A DNA stretch of 64,000 bases from a bacterium (GCA_017433195.1 JAFRHR010000024.1:62001-126000), one strand, 5' to 3'; shown: positions 34,987-43,884, counted from the first letter of the stretch. Translations and numbers: made by a program. The notes: generated by a model from the sequence alone, not told the origin.

Positions 34987-36822
34987 ATGAATATTGTAAT
35001 GAACACGTTAAAGTCTTTTAACAGCAACTATGTAACTGCTAAAAGAGTTAATAACACTAATTTAATTATGTCTAATCCGATTCAGGCAGATACTTTTGAA
35101 AGAACAAATGTTTCTTTCAGCGGCAAACACGATAATGTATCAGAATTACAGCAGGCAAGAGTTCACTATGAACCAAAGTTGCCGAAAGTATTCAGAGGTG
35201 ACGGAATAAACAATTTTGAAGTAAAACAGGGTAAAAAGACAGAATCTGTTTCAGATCAGAAAGAAATTCAGAGACTTTTCCCTGAAACATACGGTCAGCC
35301 GATTATAGAATTTGAAGAAATGTCTTCTAAGAAAGCGGCTAAAGTCGGTAAAAACGAACATTCTGATAACAAACCGTTAAAAGTAGGTATTATCTTATCA
35401 GGAGGACAGGCTCCCGGCGGACACAACGTTATTACAGGCTTGTATGATTCATTAAAGAAGATTAATCCTAAATCTGAATTATACGGATTTTTAGGCGGCC
35501 CGTCAGGATTGGTTGACGATAAATATATTAAATTTGACGATAAAAAAATTGATTCTATAAGAAATACAGGCGGATTTGATGTTATAGGTTCAGGAAGAAC
35601 AAAATTAGAAACAGAAGAGCAATTTGAAAAAGTTTTAGATAACTGCAAAAAACACGGAATTGAAGCAATAACAATAGTTGGCGGGGACGATTCAAACACA
35701 AATGCCGCAGTTTTGGCTGAATGGTTAAAAGCAAAAGGCGAAAATATCAATGTTGTAGGCTGTCCTAAAACTATTGACGGAGACTTAAAGAATGAACAAA
35801 TCGAAACTTCTTTCGGTTTTGATACCGCAACAAAGACTTACTCGGAAATCGTAGGTAACATTGAAAAAGATGCAGCTTCAGCAAAGAAATACTGGCACTT
35901 CGTTAAGGTTATGGGAAGAAGCGCATCACACGTTGCATTAGAAGTTGCTCTGCAAACTCATCCGAACGTAACTCTGTTATCAGAAGAAGTTGAACAGAAG
36001 AAACTTTCTTTAAATGACGTTGTAGATTACACAGCAGGTGTTGTTGCAAAAAGAGCGGAAGAAGGTAAGAATTACGGAGTTGCCGTAATTCCTGAAGGCT
36101 TAATTGAATTCTTCCCGGAAATGAAGACTTTAATCGGAAACCTTAACGATCTTGCAGCAGACGAGAACTTACAAGATGTAATGCAAAACGGTTCAGCAAA
36201 GGATAAAATTTCAGTTACAAGACAAAACTTGGGCGAGGATGACTTAAAGGTATTTGATTCACTTCCCGAAGCAATACAGGGACAGTTGCTCATGGACAGA
36301 GATTCTCACGGAAACGTTCAGGTTTCTAAAATTGATACAGAAAAATTGATTATTCAGATGGTAGATAAGAAGCTCAAAGACATGAAGGCTGAAGGAAAAT
36401 ATAACGGCAAATTCTCATCTCAGGCACACTTTGTAGGATATGAAGGCAGATGTGCATTCCCGTCAAACTTCGATGCTGACTATTGCTACTCTTTGGGTAC
36501 AACTGCCGCAGCCCTGATAAATTCAGGCAAAACAGGTTATTTGGCATCAGTTAAAAATCTTGATAAAAAAGCAGATAAGTGGACTGCAGGCGGAACTCCT
36601 ATTACCATGTTATTCAATATGGAAAAGAGAAGCGGAAAGAACAAACCTGTAATTAAGAAAGCGTTAGTTGAAATGGACAGCCCTGCGTTCAAAGAACTTC
36701 AAAAGAACAGAAAAGACTGGGCAGTAAATGACGAATACTTAATTCCTGGTGCAATTCAGTATTTCGGGCCGTCTGATGTTTGCGATAAAACAACAAAGAC
36801 GTTACAATTAGAACATAAATAA
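34987..36822 (+). CDS. pfp: PPi-dependent phosphofructokinase with N-terminal tag
   Basis: 611 residues. The core (~131-600) belongs to the long, plant/spirochete-type diphosphate-fructose-6-phosphate 1-phosphotransferases. GIILSGGQAPGGHNV is the first loop. VGGDDSNTNA (~231-240) has Asp where ATP enzymes have Gly, and GCPKTIDGDLKN (~258-269) has the Lys tied to PPi use. VMGRSASHVALEVALQTHPN binds sugar phosphate. It makes fructose-1,6-bisphosphate from PPi, reversibly, saving ATP. Residues 1-~90 are an extra low-complexity segment with NVSFSGK at 41-47, absent from usual members. A lipoprotein gene starts 2 bp downstream. Confidence 0.9.
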   Translation: MNIVMNTLKSFNSNYVTAKRVNNTNLIMSNPIQADTFERTNVSFSGKHDNVSELQQARVHYEPKLPKVFRGDGINNFEVKQGKKTESVSDQKEIQRLFPETYGQPIIEFEEMSSKKAAKVGKNEHSDNKPLKVGIILSGGQAPGGHNVITGLYDSLKKINPKSELYGFLGGPSGLVDDKYIKFDDKKIDSIRNTGGFDVIGSGRTKLETEEQFEKVLDNCKKHGIEAITIVGGDDSNTNAAVLAEWLKAKGENINVVGCPKTIDGDLKNEQIETSFGFDTATKTYSEIVGNIEKDAASAKKYWHFVKVMGRSASHVALEVALQTHPNVTLLSEEVEQKKLSLNDVVDYTAGVVAKRAEEGKNYGVAVIPEGLIEFFPEMKTLIGNLNDLAADENLQDVMQNGSAKDKISVTRQNLGEDDLKVFDSLPEAIQGQLLMDRDSHGNVQVSKIDTEKLIIQMVDKKLKDMKAEGKYNGKFSSQAHFVGYEGRCAFPSNFDADYCYSLGTTAAALINSGKTGYLASVKNLDKKADKWTAGGTPITMLFNMEKRSGKNKPVIKKALVEMDSPAFKELQKNRKDWAVNDEYLIPGAIQYFGPSDVCDKTTKTLQLEHK

Positions 36823-36824
36823 TT

Positions 36825-37310
36825 ATGAGAAAATCAATTGTAACATTATTTTTAATTTCATTATGCTGTTTGTTTTCGGGTTGTACCGAAGACAAACAGC
36901 ATTTTGTCGGTATGTCTAATCCCTGGCATGAATGTAATATGGATTTGGATTGCGGTGCAAAATATGCGGGATTTAAATTTCCGGTTGTGCTTTCAAATTA
37001 TACAGTCAGAGCAATGGACGGTATTTTTGAAGTCAGGTATCCGTTAGACGAATTCAGAGATGTTATTGTAAGAAAAAGCAACAAGTATAAAACCGATATG
37101 TTATCGGGCGTTTATATTGATTACCCAGTTAATAAGGAAATTAAAATAAAAAGTGAGTATCCTGCTCAGATAAGAGGAACTGAGGATAAAATTTACGTTT
37201 TAAATGTACACAATTCAAAAAATTATTACTCGGCATATTGTGAAAAAGGAATGAGCTTAAAAGAGGCTGAAGGTATTTTTGAGGTTTTAAAAACTGTCGA
37301 TAAGTTTTAA
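36825..37310 (+). CDS. Lipoprotein of unknown function
   Basis: 161 residues. A typical lipobox (LFLISLCCLFSGC, Cys20) marks it for lipid attachment. The mature part is beta-rich with two further cysteine pairs (HECNMDLDCGAKY, SAYCEKGMS). No known domain. It starts 2 bp after pfp, so the two are cotranscribed, although a surface lipoprotein and a cytosolic kinase share no obvious task. Confidence 0.7.
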   Translation: MRKSIVTLFLISLCCLFSGCTEDKQHFVGMSNPWHECNMDLDCGAKYAGFKFPVVLSNYTVRAMDGIFEVRYPLDEFRDVIVRKSNKYKTDMLSGVYIDYPVNKEIKIKSEYPAQIRGTEDKIYVLNVHNSKNYYSAYCEKGMSLKEAEGIFEVLKTVDKF

Positions 37311-37319
37311 AACAATAAC

Positions 37320-37495
37320 ACCTCACCCTCGGCAGACTATGTTGCTTACGCAACACCCGCTGCCGCACCCTCTGTCTTGACCTGCTCGCATTAAACGGAT
37401 ACGCTGTCGCTTCATCCTCTGCTCGCAGGTCGTTCCTCGAAGGAGAGGGAAGAATTTCAATGCGAATTTATGAGTATTAGAAATTCGGGTGAGGT
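37320..37495. repeat. Miniature inverted-repeat-like element
   Basis: A 176-bp non-coding block bounded by ACCTCACCC (37320-37328) and GGGTGAGGT (37487-37495), a perfect 9-bp terminal inverted repeat. Inside, GACCTGC/GCAGGTC can pair over a ~38-base loop. It is visibly richer in G and C than its neighbours. No transposase gene is present. Confidence 0.6.
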
Positions 37496-37556
37496 ATTAA
37501 TTGATAAATTTTAAGTTTATTGAATTATGCTAATTTTTTTAAATACTGATGATTTT

Positions 37557-37628
37557 TACCCTCCCGTAGTGCTAATAAAAAAATTAAAGCACTACTCCCT
37601 CCCTAATTAGGGAGGGATGGGGTGGGTA
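37557..37628. repeat. Composite hairpin repeat
   Basis: TACCC and GGGTA at the ends flank GTAGTGCT/AGCACTAC (8 bp, AT-rich loop) and a 22-bp perfect palindrome at 37596-37617 centred on TAATTA and made of TCCCTCCC arms. It is a compact, GC-rich non-coding repeat like those scattered in many bacterial genomes. The remainder up to 37726 holds only a likely promoter (TATAAA at ~37706) for the next gene. Confidence 0.6.
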
Positions 37629-37726
37629 GTTTTTCTTTATTAATAACGTAATTTGTAATTTTAAGTTTTTTATTGATTTTGCCCGAGCCGTTTCAATTTG
37701 CTATTATAAAATTAAGAGGAGTTTTA

Positions 37727-38770
37727 ATGGCGGGAAGTGTTTTAAAAAGGATAACATCAGAGAATTATCTGAAACATTATTATGATATTCCTTATGAGGG
37801 AAAAACCTCTGCGGGCAAGCCTTTGAGAAAATTAAAAAACATAACATGCCCATATAGAGGAGTAAAAATCCTCTCGAACGATTCCATAAAAAAGTTTGAA
37901 AAAGAACTTGCCGTTTGTAAAACCGCAGAAGAGTTTGTAAGGCTTTTGGCGGGGTACCAGAATTTTATGCTGCCGACGGAAAAATCAATGTTTGCAATGT
38001 TCAGAGATTTTGCTGCGCTAAATGAAAAGGATAGTCTGCAAAATTGTCTGGCTATGATTAAAAACAATTGCGTTACAAAACTGAAACTTGAAGAATTTGA
38101 AGTTCTGGACAGTGTTGATCATCTGACAAGAAAACTCTCGCCTCAGACGGCGCTTGAAATCAGGGCAAAAACCACAAAATGCAGACAAATAATTTTGAGT
38201 GACAGCAAAAGAGATACTTTTAAACGAAAAACTTTCCTGGCTTCATTAGAACAAATCATTCCCAAAAAGAACGAGCGGGAAATTTTTAACGATATTAAAA
38301 ACAAAGCATTATTTTTACCGACTTCAGAAAGTAGCATAAATGCATTCGTTGTAAAATATTCAAGCAGAAAGCAAACAGAAATTGCAAGGCGTTTGTTTAT
38401 TGCATCAACAGGCTCCATTGAACACATTGTTCCGGCATCTATGGGCGGGCTGAATACGATAGGAAACTTCCTTTTGACAACGGCAAGCGGAAACAGGTAC
38501 AGAGAGAACATGCCGCTTGTTGAATATATAAAAAGATTCCCGAAAATTCCCGAATATATGCAAAAATATACGGACGACATCGTGAATGAAATTCATAACG
38601 GCGGCTTGCAGGGAAATGAAACTTACCCTTACAAAATCAAAAAAAGACTGATGGAAGTATCAGAGGGCAGAATAATGATAAGCCTTTCAAAGTACAATTA
38701 CACGGAAGAAGAAGCGGCAGATGCCGTTGAAGAATTTGAAACCCGCTGGACGAAATTAAAAGGGGAGTGA
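37727..38770 (+). CDS. HNH-like nuclease domain protein
   Basis: 347 residues. The C-terminal half contains STGSIEHIVPASMGGLNTIG followed by NFLLTTASGNRYR, which matches the HNH layout (E-H-I-V-P-x-S-x-G-G, then N-x-L and the last N). The zinc-binding CxxC pairs of many HNH enzymes are missing. The N-terminal 200 residues are helical with CPYRGVKILSN; no family recognised. ATG at 37727 has a GAGGAG site; earlier in-frame codons do not. Function (DNA nuclease, defence or effector) is not settled. Confidence 0.6.
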   Translation: MAGSVLKRITSENYLKHYYDIPYEGKTSAGKPLRKLKNITCPYRGVKILSNDSIKKFEKELAVCKTAEEFVRLLAGYQNFMLPTEKSMFAMFRDFAALNEKDSLQNCLAMIKNNCVTKLKLEEFEVLDSVDHLTRKLSPQTALEIRAKTTKCRQIILSDSKRDTFKRKTFLASLEQIIPKKNEREIFNDIKNKALFLPTSESSINAFVVKYSSRKQTEIARRLFIASTGSIEHIVPASMGGLNTIGNFLLTTASGNRYRENMPLVEYIKRFPKIPEYMQKYTDDIVNEIHNGGLQGNETYPYKIKKRLMEVSEGRIMISLSKYNYTEEEAADAVEEFETRWTKLKGE

Positions 38771-38793
38771 GTAATTTAGTTTTAGGTTTTTAT

Positions 38794-38828
38794 GTCATTC
38801 TGAGGGAGTGTAACGACCGAAGAATCTC
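38794..38828. repeat. Intergenic repeat of a widespread type
   Basis: The stretch from GTCATTCTGAG to CGAAGAATCTC resembles a short sequence I know from intergenic regions of many unrelated bacteria. It lies between the HNH-like gene and the first array gene. Recognition is from memory and not checked. Confidence 0.45.
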
Positions 38829-38838
38829 TTTTGTGTTT

Positions 38839-38900
38839 TGTAAAATTATATTAAACGGCCTGTTTTTAATAGCAAATTATTTTTTTACGTTGTTTATAAA
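38839..38900 (+). promoter_or_regulatory. Type I shared upstream element, array unit 1
   Basis: TGTAAAA at 38839 and TATAAA at 38895 (56 bp apart), followed by CAGCAGG before the ATG at 38917. It matches the elements of array units 3 and 5. Confidence 0.55.
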
Positions 38901-38916
38901 AATCAGCAGGTAAAAA

Positions 38917-39711
38917 ATGAAAATTAATCCTATAAGTTTAAACTTTTTTCAATATAAACCCCAAAATACGGTGACAAGTCCTTTACGTATGAATAACGGG
39001 CTTCAGTGTGATACGGTCAGTTTTGGCGCTGACATATCAAATGATCATTCTTCGTCGTGGTTTAACGAATTTTACGGGATAGACAAATTAGGAAAATTAA
39101 AACCCAAACACAAAGGTACTATTTATAAAAAAGTTAAAGATAAAGACGGAAATATCAATAAAGTTCCGGTAAAAGTAAGTATTGTAAAAGAAGAGCCTGA
39201 CGAATTTCATTTTTATGACGGTCATAAAAATATAGGTCATGTTGAATTGAGTTATATTACGAAGGAACATTGTAAAGAAGATAAAGGCTATATATTCAAA
39301 AATTATAAAGACGAAGGAATCAGAGGCGACAGAGTTATAGTAAATTATGTTGTTAATGAGGAACAGGGTAAATATTGCGGAATAGGTCATTTGGCAGATT
39401 TGATAGAAGTTGCGGTCTGTAAAGAACTCGGAATTAAACCGAATGTCGTATCTGAAAGTCTTGACGAACCTGCACCTCTGCACTACTTGAGAGGAAAAAG
39501 GTTTGTTCCGTATGAAAAATATGTTAATAAAAAAGAGTTACAGTCTTTGGAAGGTGAAAATCCAAATAAAATAATAAAACAAATAATAGATGAAACTCCC
39601 AAAGGTGAAAAATTTAAAGTGCCGAAATTACATAATGATCTTGTTATGTATATGCCGAGAGATATGATAAAAAAACTTGAAAAAGAACTTGAAGAAAACC
39701 CCATATTCTAA
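38917..39711 (+). CDS. Array paralog 1, GNAT-like family
   Basis: 264 residues; first gene of unit 1 (type I element). The N-terminus reads INPISLNFFQYKPQNTV and QCDTVSFGA, with Gly-Ala in place of the common Ser-Gly. The linker has the FYGIDKLGKL stretch shared with copies 3 and 11. Core motif KYCGIGHLADLIEVAVCKEL and helix PAPLHYLRG align with GNAT motif A and the acetyl-donor helix, respectively (inference from pattern). It ends EENPIF. No signal peptide. C-terminal part most like copy 11. Confidence 0.8.
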   Translation: MKINPISLNFFQYKPQNTVTSPLRMNNGLQCDTVSFGADISNDHSSSWFNEFYGIDKLGKLKPKHKGTIYKKVKDKDGNINKVPVKVSIVKEEPDEFHFYDGHKNIGHVELSYITKEHCKEDKGYIFKNYKDEGIRGDRVIVNYVVNEEQGKYCGIGHLADLIEVAVCKELGIKPNVVSESLDEPAPLHYLRGKRFVPYEKYVNKKELQSLEGENPNKIIKQIIDETPKGEKFKVPKLHNDLVMYMPRDMIKKLEKELEENPIF

Positions 39712-39725
39712 ATAAAAGGATTGAT

Positions 39726-40541
39726 ATGAAAATAAATCCTGTACAGTTTAATTTTATTCAACCAAAACCGCAAAAAACGGTTAATCGCACGCTGCTTTTG
39801 AATAATACACTAACTACTGATACTGTAAGTTTTTCAGGAGTTTTGGATATATTTAGGGGAAAAAAGACAGAAGAGCCTGAAAAGACTTTAGATGATCTTG
39901 TTCCGAAGCATAAAGGGATTATTTATAAAAAGGTTACGGATAAAAACGGGAAAATTGTTGATAAAGTTCCGGTAGAAGTCGATATTGTAAAAAAAGAAAA
40001 CCCTAAAACTGAACCAACTGAATTTTTTATCACAAAAGATGATCAACTTTTAGGTTATGTTAAATTAAAGTACTATTCTGAGAAAGATTGTAAAGAAGAT
40101 CCTTACCGTACGTTATGCAAAGATTTTAAGGAAGAAGGAATTAAAGGCGGCAGAATAGAAGTTAAGTATATTCATAACTTTTGCGAAGATGAATATGCAG
40201 GAATCGGACACCTTGCAGATTTGATAGAAGTTGCAGCCTGCAAAGAATTAGGAATTGAGCCTAACATTGTATCTTTAAGTTTTAATAATGTTGCTCCGAT
40301 ACATTATTTAAGAGGAAAAAGATTCTTTCCTTATGAAAAATATTGTCCGGATTCAGAAATGAAAAAGCACAATTTATACGATAAAAATCCGAATGATACT
40401 GTAAGAGAAATTATCGAAAATACTTCAAAAGGGGAAAATTTCGATACTTCTCCTATAAAAGCAACTTGTTTATATATGTATATGCCAAAAGAACAGGTAA
40501 AAAAACTTGAAAAAGAACTTGAAAACCACCCGATATTTTAA
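39726..40541 (+). CDS. Array paralog 2, GNAT-like family
   Basis: 271 residues, the longest copy; second gene of unit 1. Tag TDTVSFSG at ~31-38. Core EYAGIGHLADLIEVAACKEL and VAPIHYLRGKRF. A two-residue insertion and the run PKTEPTEF lengthen the region between the first and second strands. Its C-terminal part (MYMPKEQVKKLEKEL) shares the Gln-Val variant only with copy 6 (MYMPKSQVKELEEEL), suggesting common descent or conversion between them. Ribosome site AAAAGGA precedes ATG. Confidence 0.8.
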   Translation: MKINPVQFNFIQPKPQKTVNRTLLLNNTLTTDTVSFSGVLDIFRGKKTEEPEKTLDDLVPKHKGIIYKKVTDKNGKIVDKVPVEVDIVKKENPKTEPTEFFITKDDQLLGYVKLKYYSEKDCKEDPYRTLCKDFKEEGIKGGRIEVKYIHNFCEDEYAGIGHLADLIEVAACKELGIEPNIVSLSFNNVAPIHYLRGKRFFPYEKYCPDSEMKKHNLYDKNPNDTVREIIENTSKGENFDTSPIKATCLYMYMPKEQVKKLEKELENHPIF

Positions 40542-40553
40542 AAAAGGACGAAA

Positions 40554-41357
40554 ATGAGAATAAATCCGATACAATTTAATTTTATTCAAAACAAACCGCA
40601 AAACACGGTTAATCGACCTTTGCGTATAAATAATACGTTACAAAAAGATACTGTCACTTTCAGCGGAAATAAAAAGGATAAAGACTGTTCCTCAGCAGAT
40701 GACGATTTTTTCGGAACAGAAAAATTAAAAAAATTAGAACCTAAGTACAAAGGAATAGTTTATAAAAAAGTCTATGATGAAAACGGCAAAGTTATTAAAA
40801 AAATTCCGACAGAAGTTGATATTGTAAAAACATCATCGGATGTGTTTTCTTTTATAATTGACGGGGAATACAGAGGCTTTGTTGAATTGAGTTATGTTTC
40901 AAAAGAGCATTGCAAAGAAGATAAGGATTGCAAATACAGAAATTATAAAGATGAGGGAATCACAGGAGACAGAGTTATAGTTGATTATCTCAAAAATGAC
41001 TGCGGGAATGAATATTGCGGATTCGGACATCTCGCAGATTTGTTGGAAGTTGCCGTTTGTAAAGAATTGGGTATTGAACCTAATATAGTGTCTCAAAGTA
41101 CAAGAAGTGCAGCCCCTTTGCACTATATGAGAGGAAAAAGATTTGTTCCTTACAAAAAGTATCTCAGCCGATATGACAGAAAAAGTATGGATGTATACGG
41201 AAAAAGTCCGAACGAAACAATAAAAAAAATTGTTGAAAATACTCCAAAAGGAGAAAAGTTTGATACTTCCGAATTAAAAAATACGCCTTTAATGTATATG
41301 CCAAAAGAAATGATAAAAGAACTTGAAAAAGAACTTGAAGAACACCCGATATTCTAA
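40554..41357 (+). CDS. Array paralog 3, GNAT-like family
   Basis: 267 residues; third in unit 1. N-terminus INPIQFNFIQNKPQNTV, tag KDTVTFSG. The linker is acidic and Ser-rich (DCSSADDDFFGTEKLKKL), sharing the G-T/I-[DE]-K-[LI] element with copies 1 and 11. Core EYCGFGHLADLLEVAVCKEL carries Cys and Phe at positions that are Gly and Ile in most copies. Helix AAPLHYMRG. Ends EEHPIF. Confidence 0.8.
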   Translation: MRINPIQFNFIQNKPQNTVNRPLRINNTLQKDTVTFSGNKKDKDCSSADDDFFGTEKLKKLEPKYKGIVYKKVYDENGKVIKKIPTEVDIVKTSSDVFSFIIDGEYRGFVELSYVSKEHCKEDKDCKYRNYKDEGITGDRVIVDYLKNDCGNEYCGFGHLADLLEVAVCKELGIEPNIVSQSTRSAAPLHYMRGKRFVPYKKYLSRYDRKSMDVYGKSPNETIKKIVENTPKGEKFDTSELKNTPLMYMPKEMIKELEKELEEHPIF

Positions 41358-41368
41358 AAAGGACGAAA

Positions 41369-42157
41369 ATGAATATAAGCTCAATACAATTTAATTTTAT
41401 TCAACCCAAAACGCAAAACACGGTTAATCGTCCTTTGTGTATGAAAAACGAACTTCAAACGGATACGGTAAGTTTTTCAGGATTATTCAGAAAAGAAAAA
41501 AAACAGGAAAAGGATATAAAAGATCTCGTTCCTAAACATAAAGGAATAATTTACAAAAAAGTAAGAGACGAAAACGGAAATGTAGTTAAAAAAGTTCCTG
41601 TTGAAGTCGATATTGTGAAATATAAATATGATAGCGCTACATTTGATTTTATGCTTGACGGAGAAAATGTAGGATATGTTCAGTTAAGATATTACCCGAA
41701 AGAAGTTTGTAAACGCAGTAAATACTATGATTCTTTAAAAAATTACAGAAGAGAGGGAATTAAAGGGGACAGAATAATAGTTGATATGGTTAAAAATAAA
41801 AAACAGGATGAGTATGGCGGGATAGGACATTTATCAGATTTATTAGAGATTGCGGTGTGTAATGAATTAGGAATTGAGCCTAATATATTATCCTATAGCA
41901 AGAAAGAGGCCGCACCATTACATTATTTAAGAGGTAAAAGATTTATTCCTTATGAAAAATATTGTAAAAGAAATGAATTAAGGCAACGCAATGTAAAAGG
42001 CAAAAATCCGAATGACACAATAAAAGAAATTATCGAAAGAACTCCAAAAGGAGAAAAATTTAATACTGACGAACTTCCTTTTGCGCCATTGATGTATATG
42101 CCAAAATCCGTTGCAAAAGAACTCGAAGAAGAACTTAAAGAGCATCCGATTTTTTAA
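41369..42157 (+). CDS. Array paralog 4, GNAT-like family
   Basis: 262 residues; last of unit 1. Tag TDTVSFSG. Core EYGGIGHLSDLLEIAVCNEL is slightly divergent (Ser and Asn substitutions). From KEAAPLHYLRG to the end it is nearly the same as copy 9, including FNTDELPFAPLMYMP and KELEEELKEHPIF, although the two are five genes apart and their middles differ. That points to recent gene conversion or segmental duplication of the 3' half. Confidence 0.8.
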   Translation: MNISSIQFNFIQPKTQNTVNRPLCMKNELQTDTVSFSGLFRKEKKQEKDIKDLVPKHKGIIYKKVRDENGNVVKKVPVEVDIVKYKYDSATFDFMLDGENVGYVQLRYYPKEVCKRSKYYDSLKNYRREGIKGDRIIVDMVKNKKQDEYGGIGHLSDLLEIAVCNELGIEPNILSYSKKEAAPLHYLRGKRFIPYEKYCKRNELRQRNVKGKNPNDTIKEIIERTPKGEKFNTDELPFAPLMYMPKSVAKELEEELKEHPIF

Positions 42158-42166
42158 AACTTAGAA

Positions 42167-42230
42167 TGTAAATTATTATTAATTTACCTTTTATATTTAT
42201 CAATTTTTTCTGCGAAAAAATGTTTATAAA
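42167..42230 (+). promoter_or_regulatory. Type II shared upstream element, array unit 2
   Basis: TGTAAATT at 42167 and TATAAA at 42225 (58 bp apart), with TTTTTTCTGCGAAAAAATG between. TGTAAGG is a weak ribosome site. It resembles only the element of unit 4 in detail. Confidence 0.5.
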
Positions 42231-42248
42231 TGTGTAAGGTATTTTTGT

Positions 42249-43007
42249 ATGAATATTTCGTGTCTGAATTTTAATATGATTAAACCTGTTCAAAATAATA
42301 ACAGGCAAAACTGTTCTTATGCAAATTTAGTTGGGCTTCATGCAGACACAGTTACTTTTACTGGAATAAATAAAAAAGAAAAAACTTTAGAAGACCTTGT
42401 CCCGAAAAATAAGGGTACTATCTATAAAAAAGAAACAGACGCAAACGGAAATACGGTTAAAACATCTGTTAAAGTCGATATAGTTAAATCGCAACCATTC
42501 GAATTTACTTTTATTCATGACGGTGAAGTTATAGGAAAACTTGATTTAACTTATATAAAAAAAGATGAAGAGGGTAGATACAATGGGATTCTTGATAGCG
42601 ATTATGAGAATGAAGGTGTTATTGGAAGCCGAATAGATGCAGAATATGTTGAAAACTTTAAGCAGGATGAATATGGCGGTATAGCACATCTTGCAGATTT
42701 AATAGCTGTTGCAGCTTGTAAAGAACTCGGAATTAAACCGAATGTCGTTTCGCTTAGCCTGGAAGATGCAGCTCCGTTTCATTATGTAAGGGGAAAACGT
42801 TTTATTCCGTTTAAAGAATACCACAGTGATTATTATGATTTTTACGATAATAAAGAACCTAATGATATTGTAAGAGAAATTGTTGAAAATACTCCGAAGG
42901 GTAAAAATTTCGATACTCTTATGATTCAGCATGAATTCTTAACCTATATGCCGAAAGAAATGATAGAAGATCTGGAAACAGAACTTGAAAAAAATCCGAT
43001 ATTTTAA
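42249..43007 (+). CDS. Array paralog 5, GNAT-like family
   Basis: 252 residues, the shortest copy; first of unit 2. The N-terminus is the most divergent of the set (SCLNFNMIKPVQNNNRQN) but retains ADTVTFTG. Core EYGGIAHLADLIAVAACKEL has Ala where most have Gly. Helix AAPFHYVRGKRF. Its YYDFYDNKEPND region and FLTYMPKEMI end belong to a subtype shared with copies 7 and 12. Confidence 0.8.
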   Translation: MNISCLNFNMIKPVQNNNRQNCSYANLVGLHADTVTFTGINKKEKTLEDLVPKNKGTIYKKETDANGNTVKTSVKVDIVKSQPFEFTFIHDGEVIGKLDLTYIKKDEEGRYNGILDSDYENEGVIGSRIDAEYVENFKQDEYGGIAHLADLIAVAACKELGIKPNVVSLSLEDAAPFHYVRGKRFIPFKEYHSDYYDFYDNKEPNDIVREIVENTPKGKNFDTLMIQHEFLTYMPKEMIEDLETELEKNPIF

Positions 43008-43018
43008 AAGGAAAAGAA

Positions 43019-43798
43019 ATGAAAATAAATCCGGTACAATTTAATTTTATCCAGCCAAAACCTCAAAGCAGGGTAACTTGTCCTTTAAGAATGAAACCTG
43101 CTTTAAAAGCTGATACTGTTAATTTTACAGGTTTTTGGGATGATTCTCCAATGAGTAAAATGAACAGTTTAGTTCCAAAACATAAAGGAATTGTTTATAA
43201 AAACATTACGGATGAAAACGGAAATGTTACAGGAAAAGTGCCCGTAGAAGTTGATATTGTAAAAACAGCTCCGAATGTATTTCAGTTTCAGAAAGATAAA
43301 AAGATTATAGGCAGAGTTGAAATGAATTATGTTCCTGCATATGATTGTGACAGCAGTCCTTATGCTGTTTTAAGCAAAACTTATAAAGATGAAGACATTG
43401 TGGGAGACAGAATAGAGGTTCAGTATATATATAACAATTGTGAAAATGAATATAGCGGAGTTGGGCACCTTTCTGATTTGGTAGAGGTTGCTGCATGCAA
43501 GGAATTAGGCATTAAGCCCAATATTATATCTTACAGTTTTGACGATGTTGCACCATTGCATTATAAAAGGGGAAAAAGATTTATTCCTTATGAAAAATAC
43601 TGTGGTAAGTCCGAAATAGACATGTATGATTTGGAAGGCAAAAATCCGAACGATACAGTCAGAGAAATTGTCGAAAGTACCCCAAAAGGAAAAAAATTTG
43701 ATACATCACCGATTAAAACTCCGTTTTTGGTAATGTATATGCCAAAAAGTCAGGTAAAAGAGTTGGAAGAAGAACTCAAAGAGCATCCGATTTTTTAA
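43019..43798 (+). CDS. Array paralog 6, GNAT-like family
   Basis: 259 residues; second of unit 2. N-terminus INPVQFNFIQPKPQ, tag ADTVNFTG (Asn before Phe). Core EYSGVGHLSDLVEVAACKEL, with Ser and Val at variable positions, helix VAPLHYKRGKRF. C-terminal FLVMYMPKSQVKELEEEL links it to copy 2. A GGAAAAG site precedes the ATG. Confidence 0.8.
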   Translation: MKINPVQFNFIQPKPQSRVTCPLRMKPALKADTVNFTGFWDDSPMSKMNSLVPKHKGIVYKNITDENGNVTGKVPVEVDIVKTAPNVFQFQKDKKIIGRVEMNYVPAYDCDSSPYAVLSKTYKDEDIVGDRIEVQYIYNNCENEYSGVGHLSDLVEVAACKELGIKPNIISYSFDDVAPLHYKRGKRFIPYEKYCGKSEIDMYDLEGKNPNDTVREIVESTPKGKKFDTSPIKTPFLVMYMPKSQVKELEEELKEHPIF

Positions 43799-43807
43799 TT
43801 TTTGTTT

Positions 43808-43870
43808 TGTAAAAATATATTAAAGGTTGAGGCTTGCGCTAACAAAATATTTTTTTATGCTTTTTATAAA
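43808..43870 (+). promoter_or_regulatory. Type I shared upstream element, array unit 3
   Basis: TGTAAAA at 43808 and TATAAA at 43865 (57 bp apart), with AACAAAATATTTTTTTATGC in between and TTAGCAGG as the ribosome site. It is almost identical to the element of unit 5 and close to that of unit 1. Confidence 0.55.
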
Positions 43871-43884
43871 ATTAGCAGGTAAAA

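Noticed and set aside
35295-35750. Open frame of ~150 codons on the minus strand inside the phosphofructokinase gene
   Set aside because: It lies wholly antisense to a well-conserved enzyme and its translation has no recognisable features; it reflects codon bias of the real gene.
38143-38580. 145-codon minus-strand frame inside the HNH-like gene
   Set aside because: It is antisense to a gene with a clear start site and motif; no ribosome site or family match.
43808-43870. Sigma-28 or sigma-54 promoter at the shared upstream elements
   Set aside because: No GCCGATAA or GG-N10-GC pattern is present; the boxes look like a standard -10 with an additional upstream site.
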